NCBI GenBank assembly: GCA_001630475.1
Contig: KV419409.1
Coordinates: 593,624 to 657,623, forward strand
DNA: 64,000 nucleotides
Direction: 5' to 3'
DNA from: Sistotremastrum niveocremeum HHB9708
Taxonomy: Eukaryota > Basidiomycota > Agaricomycetes > Sistotremastrales > Sistotremastraceae
A model generated the notes under the pieces. The model was not told where the DNA came from. It saw only the letters and a list, made by a program, of their open reading frames with translations, and ran no database searches. The position numbers and the translations under genes were made by a program. Of the stretch, positions 47,730-61,092 are shown one piece after another; position 1 is the first letter of the stretch, and every line of letters starts with the position of its first letter.

Positions 47730-48103
47730 AGTGTAGGTATTTATATGGGTGGGAGTAAGGATTGAATAGGCTATATGATGTGGAAAGAACTTGTGAATGA
47801 ATTGCTTTGCTTCACTCGTTCAGACAGGAACTTGACGCGGCGCAGCCATAGTTCACAGTTCAGTGCTAGTGCGGAAGAGATAAATGAGATAATTAATGCT
47901 GGTATTGGCTACAGTGCGATTATATAATTTTGACCGAGACCGACGTGCTATGGGGGATGTATGTGAAGAGTAATAAAGCATGCGGCAAGAAAACGTAGAG
48001 TGGTCGAGGTCGAGGTCGATAAGCAAAGTAAAGTATACAGGAGGCAGCTAATATCTTGGCGTATTCGGATCCGAAGACTAACGTTCCTGACACGAGAGCG
48101 AGA
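47730..48103. other. Spacer between convergent signals
   Basis: 3' flank of the minus-strand membrane-protein gene. Nothing else seen. Confidence 0.4.
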
Positions 48104-49086
48104 TTAAATAGCAGCACGCATTTGGATTTGACGATTCTGTAATCCCCTTTTCGACCCGACGGCTTGTCGGAGATCGTACCAGAATGTTAGGAGATAGAAT
48201 GTGAATCCGAACGCGATGAACCATTCGAGGACGCCTGTGGTATGGGTTAATATTTGGTGTGAAAGAGGAAAGGATGAACGGACCTCCTACGTCGGGTTTT
48301 GAGTCGAGGACGATACCGAATGCGATAGCAGCGGCGATAAGGATGAGAGCGATGATCGATTTAGCCATATACGATCGTCGTAGTTTATAATAATATACGA
48401 AATCTTTGTGCAGCCATGCATACTACGCACACCATCATTGGCATCTCCCACTAAAACATAAATGACAAGGCTTACCTCTGCGACGGTAAATATCGCGGAA
48501 ATAGCAACGCCGACGATGAAGATGAGCAAAAAGAGACGATGGAGGGATGGATGGCGTTGGGTGTCGAATATCGAGAGGAGGATTATACCGGCGCTGCCTA
48601 TTACGGCGCCGATGACGGAGAGGACTGAACAGACTTTTTCACGGGTGCGCATGTTCGGGAGAAGTCTTTAGATAAATTAGCACGAATGTGAGAAATAGCG
48701 TGAGGGGACACGGACCTTCCGCGATGGCGCAGCCATCTTTCGATTGATAGTGACAGTGTTAATGATATGGCGGTGATACAACAGCCCGTGATGAATAGAG
48801 GCTTCAACCCTCGTGCACCGATATCGGATATGTCTTCGTTGGGAATGTCAGAACCACGAGCTCGAATGCCGGAAGCGAAGAGATGTAAGACGCACATGCA
48901 ATCTTTCCTTGCATGGTTGGATACATCGGTTGTCCCAAAGCAAGCCATACTATCAACATCACCCAAAGCATAACTGATTCCGAAAAAATGAGCCAGGGGT
49001 AAGATAAAGAAACAATGGAAGAACTCACCGAACCACACCACCGAACCGATAAGCGGGATCAATTGAGGATATTGACGGATTCCCAT
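48104..49086 (-). CDS. Six-helix membrane protein of the Sfk1/DRAM/Frag1 family
   Basis: Six exons on the minus strand: 49086-49029, 48973-48896, 48833-48716, 48665-48476, 48422-48284, 48234-48104; 237 residues. Six hydrophobic helices are seen at about 10-32, 55-75, 97-115, 125-145, 165-182 and 190-210. Family hallmarks are YISDIGARGLKPLF after helix 1, IERWLRHRGRLLP after helix 2, and SIFDTQRHPSLHRLFL between helices 3 and 4. Budding-yeast Sfk1 helps retain the PI4-kinase Stt4 and lipid asymmetry at the plasma membrane; animal DRAM proteins are lysosomal. At 237 residues this is closer to DRAM length than to Sfk1. Acceptor sites in introns 2 and 5 were chosen because they restore these conserved motifs. 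The exact cellular site is inferred. Confidence 0.88.
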
Positions 49087-52074
49087 GTTTTGTATCTTAA
49101 CTTCAACTCGTCTTCAACTTCGTCGGTAACAGTCCAGATGTTCTAGCTCAATGCGGGTGCTTCGAAGCGGAAGATTCTTGGAGGTTAGGAGAAGAGATAG
49201 GGTAAGGTGGAGAGCGAGGGGTAAGACTAGTGGGAGTAACTTGTAGAGGAGCAGTAACTGAAGTACGAAGGCTTTGGTGCCTGCTTGAAACATCCACCGG
49301 TACCGCAGATCCCAGTCCGAGACTTGACGTCATCCAAAGCCGAACTATGGCTCCCAGTGCGCCGCATCGAATGACGCAATCGATGGCATAGCATGCACTA
49401 TATGAAGCTTCTACACGCATGTACGCTCCAGATAAACCACTTTGTTCTCAGTCATCCTTGAAGACAGCAAAACCGCAAAGCAGGAATCAAAAAGGTAAAA
49501 AATCAAGCACAATCGGCAAACCCCGATAATCCTCGGTTCAAGCCTCCGAAACTCGTCAAACCGATCGATCGACCACAGTCCAGACCTCTACGGACATTCC
49601 GCCCACCTCACGTCAGCAGCTAAATTCTCTTGACAAACCTCCCACCAGGATTTCATAATCACGCACACAAAATCAGCCGGTAAAGCCCAAGTAGCCGGTC
49701 GGCTAACCTGCGGTGAACCTCGGTCACTCCTGATCGGTCCACGCGGCTCGGTGATAGAGCGGATTTCGGTGTTTAGCGTCGGCTAGGTCTAGACTGCTCA
49801 GGCCCTTGGCCTCGGCAACGGCTTCAGGTTCCTTGGACTTGGTCTCAAACTCTCACTCGCTGGAAGCTTGACCATTTGGACATCCATCTATCGATGACAT
49901 GAGGCGCGGAGCGACCACTGCACAGATGAGTACTAGGCGTATCTCAGTATTGATTATCTCGATAATAGATCTTACGGCACGGTCTTGGTATTCTCTGTGT
50001 TGCAGGCAGCGCCAAAATTTGAACGTTAATGCCTTCAATCGATCGATTAAGCTAATGGCTCACTCCGTTGCCCTCTACCTTTGTCCGTGATCCGCACACG
50101 ATGAACATCTTCTCAGTAATTTCCGTCCGTCTCTTGGTCCGTCTTCTTCTCGACGAGATACGGGAGACTTCCGCCTTAAACGTGGGCTCGTCCACTTGAC
50201 TTGGGTTTGCGCGATTTACATCCGTCGACGGTGGACCGCATGCCGGAATGCGCTTTATCGACGATCAGTGCTATTGCTGTCAGCGAGCTTCGTGCTTTAT
50301 TATCTGCTATAACCTTGCCAACGCTATTCACCCTCAACACTTCGTCCTCGATCGCGATCTACGAATGGTTCTTCCTGATATGACAAGGAATAGACTTTTC
50401 ACTGGTACTGGCAATTTCGGAACGGAGGGTTTTCATCAATATGACTGAGAAGCAGGCACGACTCAACACGTTCCGCCAACCCATAAACTTCCCCTTGCCT
50501 CGCATCGACGACACGGGACGACGAGACGATCCTCCACTTCGGCCCCATATTTCCTCTAAAGACTTTATTCACCACATTTCATATCCGTCCTCTCAGACTC
50601 AGACTGGCTTTACGACTCGGAACGTCGAATGCATGGACTGCACATGTCTTCCCGCCGTATGCCGTCTATTCTTGGATTCGCATTCGCACTCGTGCTGGCG
50701 TCACATTGCGACACGGTGCGCCCATTTCGCCTTTTGGTGCATCGATTCGATTTATCGGTGTGCGCATGGCATGGTATGCCACGGAAGATTGAGATGAAGC
50801 ACTTTCTTTCTAATCCACTTACGGCTTATTTCGGCTAAGCGCTCGCGTGGAAATGGTGAAAATGTTGGTGCAAGTCTTTCGCGTCGACCTGTCGTTAGTC
50901 TGTCTGCTATTGTTTCTATGGCAATGCCATTGAAATGCTATTCTGATCGTGAAGTAGACTAGACTAGGCGATGATCGAGACTAGCGGTAGGAATATTCGT
51001 CATGATTTCAGAAGATGGGGAGGAAAAGCCGGGGTTGATCGCAGTGCTTGAGTCAGCTTATAAACAATGTTGGCGTTTTGATGCTAAAACGCACCATGAT
51101 GCTCCTCTTTAGGCATGCCTGGAGTATGCTTCGGTCAGACGCTGATCATGCGTCAGCGTATCATGTTGCAGGAACGTGCCAGTGTCTGCATTTTCGAAAT
51201 CCAAAAATCAGCTTCCGTTTCGTTTAGGCAGGGGCTGGTGCAGAATATTATGCGGTGCGGTGCAGAAATGAAGGGAGGGGCATGGTATGACGTCGTATAT
51301 ATTGGTGTGAATTTGGAAAGAGGTCGTACGAGCATGGAGGAGAAGCTAGGTCGGGTATTGGAATAAAGGAAGGAAGCTAAGGCGAAAAGGTCCCGGGCTC
51401 GTGGTTTCCGTGGAAGAATTGGATTAGTGGAGTGACGTTGCTTTGTGTGCACAGGTGGCGTTTTGGTGTGAAGATGACATGCATCCGGCGAACGGTCAGT
51501 TGTGACTTTACTTTCCTTACTAAGGCGGGCGCGAGGCGGAGGCGCACAAGTCCAATGCAGAGAACGAAAACACGGAAACAGACGACGTTGTTCGCGCGAG
51601 TGGCGATTGCGTCACTGGTCGACGGGAAGTTGATCGTCATAGCTGCTCGAGCGTTGCGGTAGGCTCAAGGGAGAACTCGGCGAAGCTGTTGGTTGAGGCT
51701 CGGAGACGGAGAATGGGCCGTGCAGCGACTCGGGCGCTAGATGGACCCTGAGTAAACAAGACCCTGGAATAGGGGTCCACTTGCTCAGTCAGCGAGTTCC
51801 CGATCAGGCAACCTGCGTCACACCAGCAATCCGGCCCATGCCGTCGGAGTTCTAACCGAGTCTGAGTGTGGGGTTCTCTTTCGGATCCCGGAACCGTCGG
51901 AAAAGAGAACCAGAGAACCTGCAAGCGTTGTCAGCCCAGCCCCCGCCCGCCTCTTTTTGCCTCAAAGCTCGTCTGGCTCCTTCCTCTCCTCCATTTCGCC
52001 TTCCCTGCTGCCCACTGACTCTCGAGCATTAAAAGCACCTCTTTCAACAACACCAAAGCATACCCATACCGCAG
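49087..52074. other. Intergenic, 3 kb with weak coding patches
   Basis: A plus-strand frame 50248-50448 ends RNRLFTGTGNFGTEGFHQYD, and 50441-50838 has overlapping frames, but no consistent gene could be built. Minus-strand frames at 51153-51640 have no domain. The segment may hold a decayed gene. Confidence 0.35.
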
Positions 52075-53169
52075 ATGGCTGTCGTACAGACACAGCCGAA
52101 CCTGCCGCCATCGCCAATCTCAGACGATACATCTATTGGAACCAAGACGCCCCCTGCGCTCTCCAGCAATGCCACTGCTGCAGAGACACCAAAGGGCAAA
52201 GAACCCAGGACGATCAGCGTCGTCGTCGTCGCTGACATGGTATGCACCTCTGCGACTCAGCTTCGCCATATTTTTCCCTAATAGGAATATCCATTTCAGA
52301 TCTGTCCATGGTGTTACATTGGGCTCAAGGAGATCGAAAAAGCCATCCAAGACCTCTCTGTCAATCTCCTCCCCAATACACCCCCTAAATTCGAGATCGA
52401 ATATCGACCGTACCCCCTCAACACACAATTCGGATCAGATGACATAGCCGTCGAGAAGCGCGCACATTACGAGAAACGTTTCGGCGCAGACAGACAACAT
52501 GATATCGAGGAGATGATGAAGAAACGGGGTCGTGAAGCTGGAATCGAATTGTCAGTCCCTCTGTTCTTTTCTTTTATCGAGAGGGGAGTGCTCATCCTCC
52601 TTTTTTGTTTCTTCTCTTCTTCGCTTTCCGCGATGATGCATTGCCTGCCCTCCATCACATACAAATCCTTCGAACATCACTAACGCAATCCGTTCAACTT
52701 CTTCGCTTCAAACAGCAAATTCGGCGGAATGATGCGTCAGACGTTCCGAGCCCATCGCCTACTTTGGCTCTCCTACCGTCGCGGCGGTCAAGCCCTCCAA
52801 TCCGCCCTCCTGCACGCCCTCTACCGCGCATACTTTGAAGAAGAGAAGGATATAGGAGATGTATCGCTGCTTGCATTCTACGCCGATCAGGTCGGGTTGA
52901 TGAAGCGTCAAGAAGCAGAGAAGTGGTTACGGAGTGGTGAGGGCGAAGAAGAAGTGAGACGGTTGGTCGCTGTTGCTCAGCGATGTGGGATTACGGGTAC
53001 ACCGTTTACGGTGGTCGATGGAAAATGGGCTATCAGCGGTGGACAGGAAAGCGGTGTATATTACAAGGTTCGTCCCCCCTTCTCCTCCCCTATCCTCTCC
53101 GTCCTCGCAGGATGCTCATGGGCTTCGTTGTAGATCTTCGAACGACTCGCGAAAGGCGAGATGAAATGA
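52075..53169 (+). CDS. DsbA/FrnE-like thioredoxin-fold oxidoreductase
   Basis: Four exons (52075-52239, 52300-52550, 52716-53067, 53134-53169) give 267 residues. After a 50-residue polar leader, the first strand ISVVVVADM runs into the redox motif ICPWCYIGLKEIEKA (Cys 57 and Cys 60, CPWC). A helical insert follows (HDIEEMMKKRGREAGI, FRAHRLLWLSYRRGG, ALYRAYFEEEKDIGD). The second half of the fold has CGITGTPFTVVDGKW, whose Thr-Pro is the cis-Pro loop facing the active site, and ISGGQ. This is the FrnE/2-hydroxychromene-isomerase-like branch of DsbA proteins. They catalyse thiol-disulphide exchange or bind glutathione; the substrate is unknown. No signal peptide is seen, so the protein is probably cytosolic or mitochondrial. 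Confidence 0.9.
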
Positions 53170-56100
53170 CGAGACGGAATGCAATACTTCTTAGACAAGA
53201 CCTCTTATCGGGACGTCCTCGATTCAACGTCAAACTGGGCAATCTTCACGTCCCCTCCCCCTTTATTTAATTTCTTTACGTCCCTCCCTCTCTCGCACAT
53301 CTATGCTTTCCAATATGCTTCCCTCTCCTCGCAATATATTGTCAAATACAAGTTTGTCGACTCGTCATCTTTCCTTTCTTATCGTCTGTGTGTGTTTTAT
53401 TTGTTGCCTCGGCCAATTCTTTGCTATTTCCTTTCACCCGCTTCCTCGTCTCCTCTCTTTGTCGTTCACGATGGAGAGAGCGATTGGGCACGGACTTTCA
53501 TTTTCTCAGATTTGGGGATGGACGCTCCTTTCGTTGTTTGTCTTTCCACTGTGATTCAGTACTATCATATGACGAGAAAAAAGGGAATACGTTAAGATGA
53601 ACCTTGGTTTCGTATACGCATCGATCACACTAATTGACGTTCCTGATATTGGTTCTTGTTCTTGTCGAGTACTTTGTTTCCGTCCTTCCTTCTTTCTTCT
53701 CCTTTCTTCTTCCCTTTTTTCCTCATTTTCTTCATTTTCTTCACACGTGTACAACATCATCGTCATCGTTCTCTTGAACTTCTTGTGTAACGAAAATCTG
53801 ATCCGTATACGTACATGTAGTACCCTTACTTGTCCTGAATGATAATGATCTAACCCGGAGCCGAATCTGTCAATGATGCCCTTTAAGTTGATCTAATTTC
53901 ATCTAATCAAGTATTATAGATATTCATCAATCCAGGGAAATCAACGTATCATGTACGTATTGAGCCGAGGTGTGGACGAGAGAGACCCTATGCCTGTGAC
54001 TGAACAGGACAAAGAATGGATAAAGAGGAAATAGGAGAAAATAATTAGGAGATCAGGATAGGATTTCAGGAGATCGAGGCGAAAGATGTGAAAGAAGAGC
54101 CGAATCCTCGGGCCCGCACCTCTAAATCTGATCAAGGACTGAACAAGCGCTGGGCGTCTCTCGGCATTCTTTCGGTGCGATATTTGCAAATTTGAATTCG
54201 CCGATCACTTCCCTTTCTTTGCTCTTTTGCACTCAAACGGCGAACGGCAGCGGACGCGGACGCGGAGATTGCACGCCGATTTTACCGCTGAGCCGGATCT
54301 TTGGGTTTGGTTGATGAATGGCTTGGGCGGCTATCTGTGTTTTGCTGGCTGCGCGTTCCCTTGAACCTTTCTTGGTGTTGTGTGAGGGTTTCGAGCCCTT
54401 TGATTATCCCCGCTTGGATTGAAGTTGGTTGAGGCACTGAGTGTGCTTCTTGGACTAGAAGACCGTATGTGATGTCATTCTGGATTAGTGCTGGGCACGG
54501 TGAGACCGCGCTGTAGCTGCTGCGTCGACGGCCCTGGCCTCATTTCACTCATGATCAATTCAACACACAGACACGATACCAGCGGATACTCCCAGCTCCA
54601 GAATAAGTACTAGACGCTCGATGATCGCATCCCCTCAGTAGCTCATGCGACTTACCCCGCCGCCGCTCGCAGAATATTTCTTCGACTCATGTGTCCATCG
54701 AGATATTCCGAGATCCTATAGCTTGACTCGCGCTATTCTGATCGACTATCAATGCTCGTCGAAGCGCTCGTTTTCCGTCCCGAGGTGGAGTGGGAATATG
54801 AGGTCATGAGAAAGTCTGGAAAGTCTAATGCTGTTCCCGAGTTCTCCTTGTGTGTGCATTCCGTGATTATGTCCCTTCCCGGGGGTATGTATCGAATCTT
54901 GGGCGTTCGATGGCAACGAGCTGAATTGTCTTCTGAAAGGTCGTCATCGTTTGATTTCTTCTTATTGGGAATTTTTCTGAAACTCGTTTCGTTCGTTTTG
55001 GATCATTTCCGGATTTTTTTGTGGTTGTAAATTCCGTGCTGAGTGGTTTGCTGAATATTTTACAGATAGACTTTCAGGTACAACCCCTCGCGAAGCGCAG
55101 TATATCGGTCCTTCCGAGTCAAGATCCAGATCCGTTATCCTACGAGTACACCGCACCCCTCACGAGTCCACAACAAGACACCGGGCAAAAACGTGGACAC
55201 TTACTCCCTTTATCACCTCGGAACCGTATCTCTACCCCGTGTCCCGTCGATCGTCCGAAAAGAACGGAGTTATGTTTCATTTTGGACTAATCTAGATTCC
55301 TTGAGTCGCCGAGTCGACACGCTATGGGAATTTTCGTTGATTAACCTAATGCGAGATTAAGGATCGACAGGCCGTGTTCCTTGGGTTCGTGTCTTCTTTT
55401 GATGTTTGTGTTCCGGTGCTTCTTGATGAATTTAGCTGTGTGTGATTTTTGAGACGTCATCAGGGCATTTCTTGGGTTGCTGGATTTATTCCTGGGAGGA
55501 AGATATTAGGATTGTGCGATCAGTGTGAGGGTTTCGCGTGGTCTGTGTGCCGGAAACAGATCTCAAGGTGAGTCTTTATTTGTCGAAAAAACCTGAGTGA
55601 GGACTACCTCCTTTGGGCGATGCTTGAGAGAGAAGGCGTAGTAGTGTGGTGAGCATTGCCATTGATCACGGACGTCCTCCAGCTGTCACCGCAGTCTCGG
55701 AGGAACTGAAGCTGTCTCTGACAGGACCTGTAACAATCAACATCTCGTCATGGGTCAAGATCAGTAGCACAGGGAACACCGGCCTGAATATCATTCACAG
55801 GACTCACTCGCACAAGTACGAGAAAGAACATACTACAAACACATGTGTAATCGTTTCACTACTAGAAGCGCTTCTACATAAATCGAGGTGAGTCCGCCTG
55901 GGTATCTTATCAGACCGGGGAAAGTATGACGTAGGTGAGCTGGCGTATAGCAGAGCATTCTGTTGGAAGAGATCAGGTTGAGATGGGCGTCTATGGGCGT
56001 CAAATACCTTGATTGTTCGGGTTCGAATGACATCATCGACGCATGGCCTTCCGAATTTCGTTCGCGCACCCCCGGGCGCTACGTTCTCAATATCCTGCTC

Positions 56101-57343
56101 AGGGACCACTTTCTTCTCATGTTCATCAATTCGAACAGTCGAACCGAATGAGAGGTGTTCGGTAGACTCACGCTTGTGAGTGGTTGGAAGATGATGACGT
56201 CGTGTTGTCGAGTCGAGAACGTGGAATCCAGGTGTGTGTTTTGCTGAGTGCTTCTGATCGTGATGTTTGTTGTGCTGTGCCTGATGGACATCCGGGGATT
56301 GAATAGAAGACCTGATGATATCATCGACTCATTCTATTGTTGCCTCGAGCCCGCTACACGACTTTCCTGGTCGTTTCATCGCAGTGACCGAATAGATCAA
56401 CAGACTTTGTGTAACCGGCGCCGTCGTCGTACTCGTGTTCCAGTCTGCGATTCTCACGATGCACAGCATTGTGGGCTTGTCCAACGGGCCCAACGGGCCC
56501 CTGAATAATCGTGAGATCTAGGTCTAGTTACTACGAGACGTCAAGGTGTTCACGTCAAGTCTCCTCTTGTGATAGTAACTCGTCTCAAAGTGCTTCCCAG
56601 TTTTATTTATCGGAACGTCATTGAGCCATATGACATGCCCGAACAACGGGAAACTTCGAAACGTCGAAGAATGAGCACCAAGAACAAGTATTCGTAATTC
56701 CGAGATACTTCTCTGCAAGGTCAGAATTTTCAAAAGACATGACCTACGGGTACTCAAGAATATACTTTTGCTGTTTGGAGGGATTTCCTAGCGAATTAAT
56801 GCTCCATATATAGATTTGAAAGGTGGTGATTATTCCTTCCTTTTCAGTAGTCTAATTTAAGCCTGATCCCACCTGAGTTGCGATGTCGTAGTCATTCTCT
56901 CAATTTCCCTGCACCAGCGATTGGGAAGGAAATAATACCTGGAGGAATCTAGAACTACAGAGGAAAAACGATACCACGGAGTAAAATGATACTAATCCTA
57001 CTTGAAAGCCTGAGAATAGCTCCGAGAACATGCATTGACTGTGAGCTCGACTGAGGAATATCTCGTAACATTTCCTGCGGTCGTCATTACGTTCCTAGTT
57101 ATGAACTTTGCGGAGTTGAGAAATAAATGACTTAACGCTACTATCTCGAATATATTTATTCGATCATGAAACAGCTGGTTTGAACTGTAGTGACAGTGTA
57201 GTCGCTGTATGAGCGATTTCATGAGCAATCGGGCAAGTCGGGGACCTCGGCTATCAGTTTCAACATGGCTCCGGCATAACCCGAACACCCTTGCTTTCTT
57301 CCTGTCATCAGCTTCGTCGTCTTTGCCATATTGCGCTGCGAGA
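53170..57343. other. Intergenic, 4.2 kb without a supported gene
   Basis: Pyrimidine-rich stretch at 53680-53745. At 54752-55290 two open frames can be joined by a possible intron of about 180 nt (GTATGT…TTACAG), far longer than any other here, so it is not called. Short repeats such as CAACGGGCC in tandem at 56479-56500. No domain found. Confidence 0.4.
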
Positions 57344-59041
57344 ATGACTATGTCAGCACCGGAACCATTCTCATGGACCAAGAAGAAATTTCTTGACCTA
57401 CCTCCGGAGATAATACTCAAGACGATGAACGGGATGGGCGTCAAAATGAGCGTTCGCGATGTCGTGAACATAGCGCAAGTAAGTTTCAGTACAACATTCA
57501 ATGCGCCTTCTTGATGAACTGAACTTCTGTGTTATTATCTGAAGACATGCTCGAGCCTTCGAAAACTTGTTTTCGAAAATAAATCTGTTATTGAACACGC
57601 ACAACTTGCACGCTCTCAGTTCGCCCCACGGTCCTCCGCTAAAGGCGATGTCGTCTCAAGAACTTTATGCTCGTGCTGTAAAGTCTTCGACACTCTCCGC
57701 ACGTCTGAGCAAGACGGAGAGTCCGTTGGACTGTCGTTCGGAAGTCATATACGACCTTGGCAAGTTGACCGCGGATTTGGCAGAGCCTGAGCGAGCAGAC
57801 CACTCGCATTTCTTCGTATACGAAGACATCGTAGCTTTCTTGTTGAAGGACGTCCTATTCGTTCTCAGGCTCGGAGAATCAGGACACGTTCAAGAACATG
57901 TTCAAGTAGAGTTGGCTCAACGATCTTCGGTGGGTGACCGGGTCGAATATCAATTGACGGACGATGAAACATCCCTTCTCATCGCGTCCGCCGGGGATGA
58001 GTTTGGTGATACGTCTCCAATACAGGTCCACGAAGTCTCCATCGATCCGAATAGCTTTGGAAGAACAACGTGCCACCTCGAAGTTAAAAATATCCCACAG
58101 TCGTACTTCATGATCACTTTACGCGACCCATACCTCGCTCTGGTCGTAATGGAGGAAATTTTAATCATCGATTGGAGGCGGAAGACCGCCGTTAGATTGC
58201 AACTCCTGCCTCAAGACCCAGAGGGTTATGAAGACCTGCGAGACTATGTGGACGTCAGTGTTCTCAACATCCTTTCATGCACTCGAACTCATCTTCATCG
58301 CAGCAATTCACCACGGTTGTCTTTCACCCCACGGAACCTTTGTTAGTTGCCTTTGACTCTTGGAGGGCGCAATATCAACTAGCAGGGATATATCTCGTGG
58401 ATATTCCGACTGATATGTCGGCTCTCACTCCGGAAGGAGATGCTTCGCATTTAACAATTCGTCAGATAGATTCCCGTAAACTGCCACGGCCAATCATTCC
58501 CCATTTCCATGCCTCCGTTTTCCCCACGGGAATCTTTCCAAGCGTCAGCCAATCATCTTGGGTCCTCGAACTATTCATCCAAGGGCGAGAATGTCGAGAT
58601 TTCATCCCTAATGATCCTGATGTTGAGCCCGATGACGGAAGAGGGGACGTAGAAGTCGCCCAGATCTCGCTCGATCTGTCCGAATGGACAACCACGCAAC
58701 CAGAGATATTATCGGAGAACGTCATACATCATTACCGAATCGACATCCTAAACATGCGTGGCAATCGTTTTTTTGGATTCACCTTCCCCACCGACACCGT
58801 TCCAGGCGAACGTCAAGTCATTGTCCCTAAATTTGAAGACGGCCATGGTTACGGTACCTCATGGGCTCGCTTGGCTATACCTGCATCTATACCTGCCGCC
58901 TTTGAGGTGTCTCGCTACGGACCGATTCATTCCCCTTCCAGCGAGATGAGAAGCTGGCAATCCGCCATCTCTTGTTTCGATAAAACCACTGGACGTTTGT
59001 TTGTATATCTTCCGGACGGACTGCATGTATTGCAGTACTAG
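57344..59041 (+). CDS. F-box family protein, paralog 9, with a frameshift in exon 2
   Basis: Exons 57344-57478, 57545-58253 and 58304-59041. Exon 1 has FLDLPPEIILKT … MSVRDVVNIAQ. Exon 2 starts TCSSLRKLVFENKSV and should run into LNTHNLHALSS as in paralog 10 (TCSSFRNLFLENKSI then LNTHNVYTL), but the two parts lie in different frames: about 2 nt are missing near 57588 compared with paralog 10, and the exon is 709 nt instead of a multiple of three. No alternative splice site mends it. After that point the gene is fully open, with RDPYLALVVMEEILIIDWRR and the tail TGRLFVYLPDGLHVLQY. It is either a recently broken copy or carries a sequence error. It is the tandem partner of paralog 10, 357 bp apart, and the upstream flanks are also alike. 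Confidence 0.72.
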
Positions 59042-59398
59042 ACAATATTTGGGGAAACCTTGATGCGACATTACTGAATACTATTCTCTATTGCTGCAAG
59101 TAATAATAATAACGTATGCCAGCTAATGTACCGTAAAATAAATCATGTCCCAGAATGAATGAAGTCGGGACTCCCGTTGCATCTCGAGCTGTTATTATCC
59201 TTGTGTTCTCTGTGAGCTTTTGCATGCGTTGCATGACTCGGCGCGGGCGTCGCCAGATGTACCACAGCACTGGCTTGTTTTGGTGACAAAGATTCGATTA
59301 TAACCGAGACTGACCGGGCATACCGGACATTTCGGGGACCTCGGTTCAACTTGGCCTCGGCATAATCCGAATCTCTCAACCTCAACCTTATCGGCTTC

Positions 59399-61092
59399 AT
59401 GTCACTGGTCGAATCACCGCCATGGACCCCCAAGAATCTCCTTGACCTGCCACCAGAGATCATCCTCAAGATAGTGAACGGGACGAGCGGCAAGATGAGC
59501 GTTCGGGATATCGTGAACATAGCGCAAGTGAGGTCAATCCGCCTCAAAGGCGTCATCTCGGTAAACTGATTTTGCACGGACTTGATTTCAGACATGCTCG
59601 AGCTTCCGGAATCTTTTTCTGGAGAATAAGTCCATAATATTGAACACGCACAACGTGTACACTCTCAATCTGCCTCGAGGTCCCGCTCTGACGGCAATGT
59701 CGTCTCAAGATCTCTATGCGCGCGCCGCAAGATACATCACGATCTCGGCACGCCTGAGTAGCGCACGAGCCCCATGGCAATGTCGAAAAGAAGTTGTACA
59801 CGACATAGGCAAACTGAGCACAGAACCGAATACGGGATGGCCTTTCTCGCATCTATTCGTACACGAGAACATCCTTGCTTTCCTCTTAGGAGGATCCTTC
59901 CTTATTCTAAGGCTCGACGACTCAGGAGACATCCAAGATCACGTCGAGATAAATTTGACTCCGCAATCTGCGTCAGCCAGCTTGGTTGACTATCAGTTGA
60001 CGAACGACAATACTTCGCTTTGGATCGCATGCGCCTGGGACGGGCTTGGTTATCACGCACCAATCCACGTTTATGAAGTTTCCATCGAGCAAGTTACATT
60101 CGGAGGAACAACACGCCACTTCCAGTTGGATAATGTTGGCAATCACTACTTTATGATTACCATGCGTGACCCTTACCTCGCCCTCGTCGTCATGGAAGAA
60201 ATATTGCTGGTAGATTGGAGGCGGAGGACTGCTGTCAGAATAGAACTTCCTTCTAGTGACCCGGAGGAATATTGGGAATTACGAGACTATTTAGATGTGA
60301 GCGATTCTATATTTTCTTCGTTTCTCAAACTTACTAGACTGGTGTTACTTGTAGGAAATTTCTACAGTGCTCTTTCACCCTACGGACCCTCTGATGATTG
60401 TCTTTGACTCCTGGCAACATCAATATCAGCTGGCGGGCATTTATCTGGTGGATGTCCCGCATGACATGACATTCATCACTCCAGAGCTTTCTCAAGATCT
60501 CTCGCAATTGCCAGTTCGTCGTATAGACTACGAGAAACTGCCGCGATCGATCATACGGTACTATAGCGCCTGGGTCATCCCAATTGGGATATTTTCAAAG
60601 GCTCAACATTCTTCATCGCTCGTCGAATTATTCATCAAAGGACGTGAATGCCGAGAGTTCATTCCTATCGACCCAGAGGTCGAGGTCGAGAATCCCCAGA
60701 TCGAGACTGTAAAGGTCGAACTACGAAAGGGAGACAAAGAGGTGGCTCGGATTTTCCTCAATCTGTTCGATTGGACGACTACAGAGCCAGAGATATTGCC
60801 GCACACCGTGATAAAGGATTGTCGATACCCAAGCATCAGTCATCGTGACAATCATCCCTTTGGACCCATGTTTCCCATCGACACCGAGTCTGAGGAACGT
60901 CAAGTCATTGTGCCGAAATTTGAAGACGGTAATGGATATGGCGCCTCATGGGTTTGCTTGAATATACCCGAATCCATACCCACTACTTTGCCTTTCTCGG
61001 CGAGTTGGAAGAACACTCTGTGTGTTTTTGATAAACATTCTGGACGACTGTATATGCATCTTTCGGACGGACTGCACATACTGCAGTACTAA
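59399..61092 (+). CDS. F-box family protein, paralog 10
   Basis: Exons 59399-59527, 59592-60296 and 60355-61092, all phase 0, give 523 residues. Exon 1 reads MSLVESPPWTPKNLLDLPP, then EIILKIVNGT … VRDIVNIAQ. Exon 2 starts TCSSFRNLFLENKSIILN and contains MSSQDLYARAARYITISARL and RDPYLALVVMEEILLVDWRR. Exon 3 starts EISTVLFHPTDPLMIVFDSW and ends SGRLYMHLSDGLHILQY. Compared with paralog 9 it has an insert near EVEVENPQIETVKVELRKG. It appears intact and is the best reference for the 9/10 subgroup. Role inferred as an SCF substrate receptor. Confidence 0.87.

Noticed and set aside
54752-55290. Two-exon gene with an intron of about 180 nt
   Set aside because: The intron is three times longer than any other in the window, two frames in the second part are equally open, and no domain is present.
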